Part shown: positions 59,043-64,000 of the stretch, piece after piece
Numbering within the stretch: position 1 is the stretch's first letter
How the letters are laid out: the number at the start of each line of letters is the position of its first letter
Source of the DNA: Kitagawia praeruptora
Lineage: Eukaryota; Streptophyta; Magnoliopsida; Apiales; Apiaceae
Direction: 5' to 3'
DNA length: 64,000 bases
Assembly (NCBI GenBank): GCA_037693485.1
Contig: CM075352.1
Location: 71,116,001-71,180,000 of the forward strand
Program-made: the position numbers and the translations under genes
The notes under the pieces: model-generated
Databases searched by the model: none
Told to the model about the DNA's origin: nothing
What the model saw: only the letters and a program-made list of their open reading frames with translations

Positions 59043-60572
59043 TGATAAGTGGATTTTATATCCACTATTTACCTTCCGTTTAGACTTTAATCGTTTGCAA
59101 GTTCTTGAGTTTCGTTGTCATTAGATATGTTTTTGTGTAAATTGTGTAGGTTGAGTCGTTGAAAGCATTATGGTGCTCAATTGAATTAATGGTGGTGAAT
59201 TTTCGTTGAATGAAGAAGACAAGTGCAGAAGTAATGCATTGCAAGAAATCAAGTAATTGAGTGGCAGCAGAAGTCGAGCAAATTCCAGGGATCTCAAGGC
59301 GCAATGGCGCGAGGGAGAGCGCAGTGACGCAGGAGGGACTGGCGCAATGGCGCTGTTGGAGGCGCTGTGACGCAGCAGTGCAAGGCGCAATGGCGCAAGG
59401 ACAGGCGCAATGGCGCTGGGTCGCGTGTTGTCCAGGAGGAATCAAGCGCAGGGGCGCTTAAATGGGGGCAGTTGCGCTCGAATTCATTCTCCGGTTTATT
59501 TTTGGATTGTTTTTATCGGGTTATTTTGTATTGGGCCTATTTTATTTGGGGCTTTTCCTGAGACTATTTGAGTATCGTTAGGAACCTAAAAAAACATATC
59601 TCTCATCAGTAGAGTAGGTACTTGGGGATTATCTATCATTATTTTCTTAGAACAATTTTTCAAGAAGAGTTCTCCAAGCTAGTGACATGCATGGAGGCTT
59701 AATCTTTGGATCGTTTATACTCTTTCTCACTATTGGGGATTTAATTCTAACCCTATTTCTCTTTTATTTTTATTTGTTTTCTAGAATTATGTTATCAATT
59801 GAACCCATGATGGCGATGAGGTCGATTATGGGCTAAATCGTTATCATGGGGTTTTAATGGATTTTTCTATGGATTCTAGTAATTGAGTGTTATTTATGCC
59901 TTGGTGTGTGGTGGACTGAATTGATTTCCTAGTATGATTATGCTTATTCGTTATGGGTGAGTCGTGAACACCTGTAATTGTGTGTTTGATCCTGGTGAAT
60001 GCGAAAGTGGATCTAGGGTTTAGAACAATTCATGCTAGCATAGGTTTTTGCATGTGAAGAACATGTATTAATTTTTGGTGTAATTCTAACCGTTTTGCAT
60101 TGACTATGTGGTTTAATGGATGCTTGATGTTTAACCGGTGTGTGTTCAATTGCTATAGACATATAGGAACTACACATATTTGGTGACTACTTGACTTCTA
60201 TCAATTGTGGATGATCAGTAGGATGGTATATGCACAACGAAAGTTGGTGTGTATCAGTTTAGTGCATCTAATCAGTAATCAACTCTGTCACATACTAGGT
60301 TAAAGGGCATAAGATTCTAGATGAAGTGGTTAATGAAATTGAAATCCCATGTTTGTTTATTATAAGAACTCTTAATTGTTAATTTAGTCTTGCTTAGTTA
60401 ATTAAAATAGTTTAATCTAAAACCCAATTTGATAATTGTTCAAGCATTAAGAAGTAACCATACACTGTTGCATAGGTATTAAATTGGCATTTACACCTAG
60501 TCTCTGCGGAACGAATCTTACTTGTCACTTGTTATTTGTGATCGCGTATACTTGCGTGTTTACGAGTCAACA
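59043..60572 (+). repeat. 3' LTR of element C
   Basis: Matches the 5' LTR closely from TGATAAGTGG to about 60362. The last about 210 bp differ strongly while keeping the general plan (TCTCTGCGGAACGAATC, then CTTGCGTG). It ends GAGTCAACA. Confidence 0.8.
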
Positions 60573-62345
60573 AGTTTTTGTATGCACCACCCGTGGTAAT
60601 AGCAAAATGCTGTACCAATTGAATATCTATAAATCTGGAAGCAGATTCCTATTCGCTGTCTTCATAAGCAAAATGCCTAATACAATTGACAAATGAGATC
60701 AGTAGTAAAAAAAAGAGAAATGATGACGACGTTCTAAACATGTGGACAAAAAAGTCAGTAAAAAGAAGATGTGCACTCATAGTGTGGGGCTTCCACCATG
60801 GAAACCTCGTGTCAAGGTTCCCAATTCGTTCGGGGGGTAGCACCACTAATAATATTGATGTTGGAAGCTGGTAAGGGAAACCATGGAATTAAAAAATTCT
60901 TCCTCATGAGCAATTTGATACTGCGGAAGCAAATACAGGGCTTCCGGTGCAACAGATCAGCATCCCGAAACACAAATGCCATGTAGAAAATGAGTGACCC
61001 ACCATCCATGTTGCTAAATGGGAACAACTCAGACGATGAGAAGGTCCTCAAATATGATTTTAGGAAAGCTGAACTAAGGCATATCCTATAATTCTGTAAA
61101 AGGGTTACCGGCTGTAGAAGACAAGTGGGTGGTAGCCTCAATTGCCATTTAACCACGAGGCTTCCCATCCAAAATAAGAAGGGTTGCCTAGAAGGGCCAC
61201 TAACACAATCTCGAAGAGCACTACCCAGTCTCTCACCCAAGAAGAAAAGGCATGAAAGCCCTTAAGATGAACTAATGGAGGTGTCAATACCAAGAAAACA
61301 AAGGAAGCTCTTGGAAAATGGGCAACCAAGTTCCCAACAGCTCCAGGCAGCACAGTCATGATGGCAGCCTGACCAGAAGCCTCACAAGAACGACGAGGAT
61401 GGCTAAGGGCTAGAGGCTACCAATTAAAGAAGGCCAATATATCATGGTCACCTCAGGCTCCTAAAATATTTACGAACCAGAAGTTTCCCTTACAAGATGC
61501 TCCTATGGGAAGCCTCTCCAACAATTGAAGCTCAAATCATGAGATATCTTTGGGAAAGAATTATGGAAGTAAACAAAGTTCTGGAAAGCTGCCACCAGAA
61601 TATTAAAGGGATACCAATGATCTCTCTACCAAAAAGGAAGCGATATGAGGCCCACGTATGGCATGCCACTTGGGTTGCCAAATATTAGGGCTACCAACTC
61701 TCTGGCAAGTGTAGAATGGAAGGTTATCCTGAAAGTATGCAAGGAAATCAGAGGCATCTAAAAAGGTCTCCTAATCAAAAAAGAACCTTTCAAAGAGGTT
61801 GTTATGGGAAAGTGATGGCTTCCCCCTGAAAAATATGGCTGGCAGCCTCCCACATGAGAAATGGAGAAAATCTAAAATGCCCAATGAAGGGTCTACATGA
61901 AGATGATCACAAGAACAACCAATCAAAAATTAATGAAAGGGGGCTTCCTATCAAGAAGAAAATGGGCATAGGCCTCCTAACGATGAAAAGAAATGTGGCT
62001 TCCCAATTGAGGTTCGTGAACCTGACAAGAGCTGCAACAAGTTATGATACAATACCCTACTTCCCGGGTATAGATTTAAACCTTCTAAGGAAAGAAGTGA
62101 AAATATCAAAAATAGAGCTGAACCAGATGCCCGGGGGGTAATGGATGCACATATCCCCTGGATGTAGTTTGATGTAATCGTACTCTTTGATTTTCAGTAA
62201 AAGGAGAAGTTGACTGTTTCCTTATACATTTGTTGACTTATGATTAATTGGAAAAGAAGGGCATGGAAGCCCCACAAACATAGTTCTACATGGCAGCCAG
62301 GCTACCATCCAGAACTAGGGGGTAGTGGATGTACATCCCTCCGCA
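60573..62345 (+). other. 3' remainder of element B, non-coding
   Basis: Rich in GGCTTCC, GGAAGCC and GGCTACC words like the LTR and gag of B. It has no protein motif in any frame and no antisense gene was recognised. Two similar G-run sites, CCCGGGGGGTAATGGATGCA (from 62131) and TAGGGGGTAGTGGATGTACA (from about 62317), look like duplicated polypurine tracts, but no LTR could be recognised after either. Confidence 0.5.
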
Positions 62346-62385
62346 GTAGGTTGAAATTATCAGAATTTTAAACTTTTCATGATTG

Positions 62386-63010
62386 TTACCAGACATGTAT
62401 GGAAGCTTGAGTGGTTCACATGGCTTACTTGGTCACTAGGGCATGTATGGAACCCTGATCGGCATACATGACTCCCTTCATTACTTGGGCTTCTGTGGAA
62501 CCCTGATCGGCACACATGGATCCCTTTATTACCAGACATGTATGGAACCTTGAGTGGTTCACATGGCTTACTTGGTCACTAGGGCATGTATGGAACCCTG
62601 ATTGGCATGTGTGGAACCCTGATCGACACACATGGATCCCTTTATTACCAGACATGTATGGAACCTTGAGTGGTTCACATGGCTTACTTGGTCACTAGAG
62701 CATGTACGGAACCCTGATCGGCATACATGACTCCATTCATTTTTTAGGCATGTGTGGAACCCTGATCGGCACACATGGATCCCTTTATTACCAGACATGT
62801 GTGGAACCTTGACTGGTTCACATGGCTTACTTGGTCATTAGGGCTTGTATGGAACCCTGATCGGCATACATGGATCCCTTCATTTTTCGGGCTTGTGTGG
62901 TACCCTGATCGGCACACCTGGATCCCTTCCTTTTTAGTCATGTATGGAACCCTGATTGGCATACATGGCTTCCTTTGTTATTAATCATGTATGGAACCGT
63001 GATGGGCATA
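62386..63010. repeat. minisatellite array with higher-order units of about 143 bp
   Basis: Units start TTACCAGACATGT at 62386, 62529, 62645 and 62788, with spacings of 143, 116 and 143 bp, followed by a partial one. Each contains about three versions of CATGTATGGAACCCTGATCGGCATACATGG-like subunits of about 47 bp; the 116-bp unit lacks part of one. Frames through it (Cys-Arg-Ser-Gly repeats) are not genes. Confidence 0.9.
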
Positions 63011-64000
63011 CATCGATCTTTTAATCACTAACCTACGTGATTACAAGAGTTAACTCGTATGGATTATCAAAGATTTTACTAATGTAGCCTTGCAGGAATG
63101 GCTTACATGGCATTATAACACTCGATTTATAAAATAATTGGGGCTCCCGGAATGAAGGCTCCCAGGCCGAGCTTCCGGCATCTAGGCTACCAGTAATGGG
63201 TAACTGCCAATAAGGCTCCCAGAGCCAGGTTTCCATACTGCGGGCTTCCAGGAACTATAGGGTTACTGGACGGTACCCCCACACCCAGGGTGGCAACCAC
63301 GCAGACTAAGGATAAGGCTCCCCGGAACAGACGCTTCCAGGATGAGCTACAGGTGTAAGGCTTCCACAAACAAGGCTCCCAAGATAGGGCTCCCAGAATC
63401 AGGCTTCCGGGTGACCAGCTCCCGCAACGGAAGCCCCTAAGGTGGAAGTTGTAACCTCAAGGGATAAGGTACATGCAACCCCATATGCTTTTGAGCAACC
63501 TACACGGGTTTGTGAAGACTAAACTCACCCCCTTTGAATTATGGAAATGCTCATACACTCTATTACTCTTCCAAGCTTGCTATTAAAAGAATTAGCTTAT
63601 CCACTGATGTTTAGTTAAAGAACTGATATGCGTACCTTATGACTATAAAAGAAAAGTGATTAAGAATTTAGGAGTAGATCTATGATCCCCTTTAATGACT
63701 TGAAAAGGTTACCTCCTGTATGGAAGCCTAACTTGATTATCATTTTTACTTGTAGAGTAGTATTCTCTTCATAGTACACAATCCTATCAAACTTCGAACA
63801 CCTCGCTTACTTAGGAAAGCATTCACTACGACACTAAGTAAATGGTTAGCCCCTAATAATCAGATTTAGGCTTAGCTAGAATGCCTTAGCCTGAATATAA
63901 CTGCTTAAACGTACTAGAATTTGAATGGTAGGCCTAATGTCTAAACAGATTTTACTAAGTTGCTTATGCGCTAGATAGTAACCCATGCACATTAAATGTT
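63011..64000. other. unassigned sequence
   Basis: 63140-63440 is rich in GGCTCCC, GGCTTCC and AGGCTACC words resembling the LTR of element B but without clear alignment. The rest is AT-rich with no frame of interest. It may be the start of a B-type LTR or another related element. Confidence 0.4.

Larger units (their letters stand above)
39693..60572 (+). mobile_element. element C: Athila-like gypsy element with gag-protease but no pol
   Basis: 5' LTR 39693-54619 (split by element D; net about 1551 bp), primer site, gag-protease frame 54762-57509, non-coding 3' region, purine tract and 3' LTR 59043-60572. It has the same plan as A2 but the opposite orientation. No RT, RNase H or integrase. 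Flanks GCAGC (left) and AGTTT (right) do not match, so no target duplication is visible. The 3' LTR end is unusual (see findings). Confidence 0.85.
23604..62345 (+). mobile_element. element B: pol-less gypsy derivative, host of all later insertions
   Basis: 5' LTR 23604-25691 (interrupted), primer site, a gag split by A2, then C-terminal gag and a non-coding tail interrupted by element C. No protease, RT, RNase H or integrase was found. The primer site and LTR start (TGTTGTG-CCAAAATC) match element D, and the post-gag text near 39625 (CTTATTAGTTGTAGCT) matches the sequence just after integrase in D at about 47335. B therefore looks like a gag-only member of the D family. No 3' LTR was recognised, so the right end is arbitrary. 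Confidence 0.65.

Noticed and set aside
60812..61359. 142- and 73-codon minus-strand frames as an antisense gene of element B
   Set aside because: No motif shared with the antisense proteins of A or D, no splice or TATA support.
62425..62984. Overlapping repeat proteins on both strands
   Set aside because: They are readings of the minisatellite and follow its period.
63140..63440. 3' LTR of element B
   Set aside because: Word composition is similar, but no collinear match to 23604-25691 and no TG...CA borders were found.
1..64000. tRNA, rRNA, CRISPR, organellar insertions or integrated pararetrovirus
   Set aside because: No cloverleaf, rRNA core, spaced direct-repeat array or caulimovirus movement or coat motif was seen; RT-bearing elements have LTRs and integrase.

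Overview
The window is nuclear DNA of a flowering plant, most likely a eudicot. The evidence is a spliced JAR1-type GH3 gene, AT-rich intergenic sequence with small MITE-like repeats, and very dense nested LTR retrotransposons (chromovirus, Tat-lineage gypsy, Athila-like gypsy, copia). The species cannot be named from sequence alone. No rRNA, tRNA, organellar or bacterial gene was seen.

Layout. 1-1769: the 3' end of a decayed Ty3/gypsy chromovirus (integrase plus chromodomain). 2803-5505 (minus): promoter, leader and three coding exons of a JAR1-like jasmonate-amido synthetase. The last exon is not in the window, and the chromovirus lies in what should be its final intron. 5520-9950: intergenic DNA with MITE and foldback candidates. 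9951-20541 (minus): element A, a complete Tat-lineage gypsy element with 519-bp LTRs that look identical and a perfect 5-bp target duplication. It has one intact 1904-codon gag-pol frame and a separate three-exon gene on the opposite strand behind its own TATA box. 20547-23603: AT-rich DNA with a 485-bp MITE and local duplications.

23604 to at least about 62345 (plus): element B, an old pol-less relative of element D, which serves as the landing pad for everything nested in it. A copia-type solo LTR (23914-24995) sits in its 5' LTR. An Athila-like element A2 (26749-38175, minus) sits in its gag. A CACTA transposon carrying fragments of at least two host genes (33445-37450) sits in the 5' LTR of A2. 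A second Athila-like element C (39693-60572, plus) sits in the post-gag region of B. Element D (40170-53540, plus), a young Tat-lineage gypsy element, sits in the 5' LTR of C. Beyond about 62386 there is a minisatellite array and then unassigned sequence.

How the parts relate. A and D are the potentially autonomous partners: both encode gag, protease, reverse transcriptase, two RNase H domains and integrase. In D the integrase is broken by an apparent one-base deletion. Both carry a spliced antisense gene in the same place after pol, and the two predicted proteins share a short motif pair and a coiled-coil tail. B looks like a gag-only derivative of the D family. A2 and C are two copies of an Athila-like family that keeps gag and protease but has lost RT, RNase H and integrase at about the same point. 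Such elements presumably depend on enzymes from relatives. Apart from the GH3 gene and the captured exons in the CACTA element, all recognisable coding capacity belongs to mobile elements.
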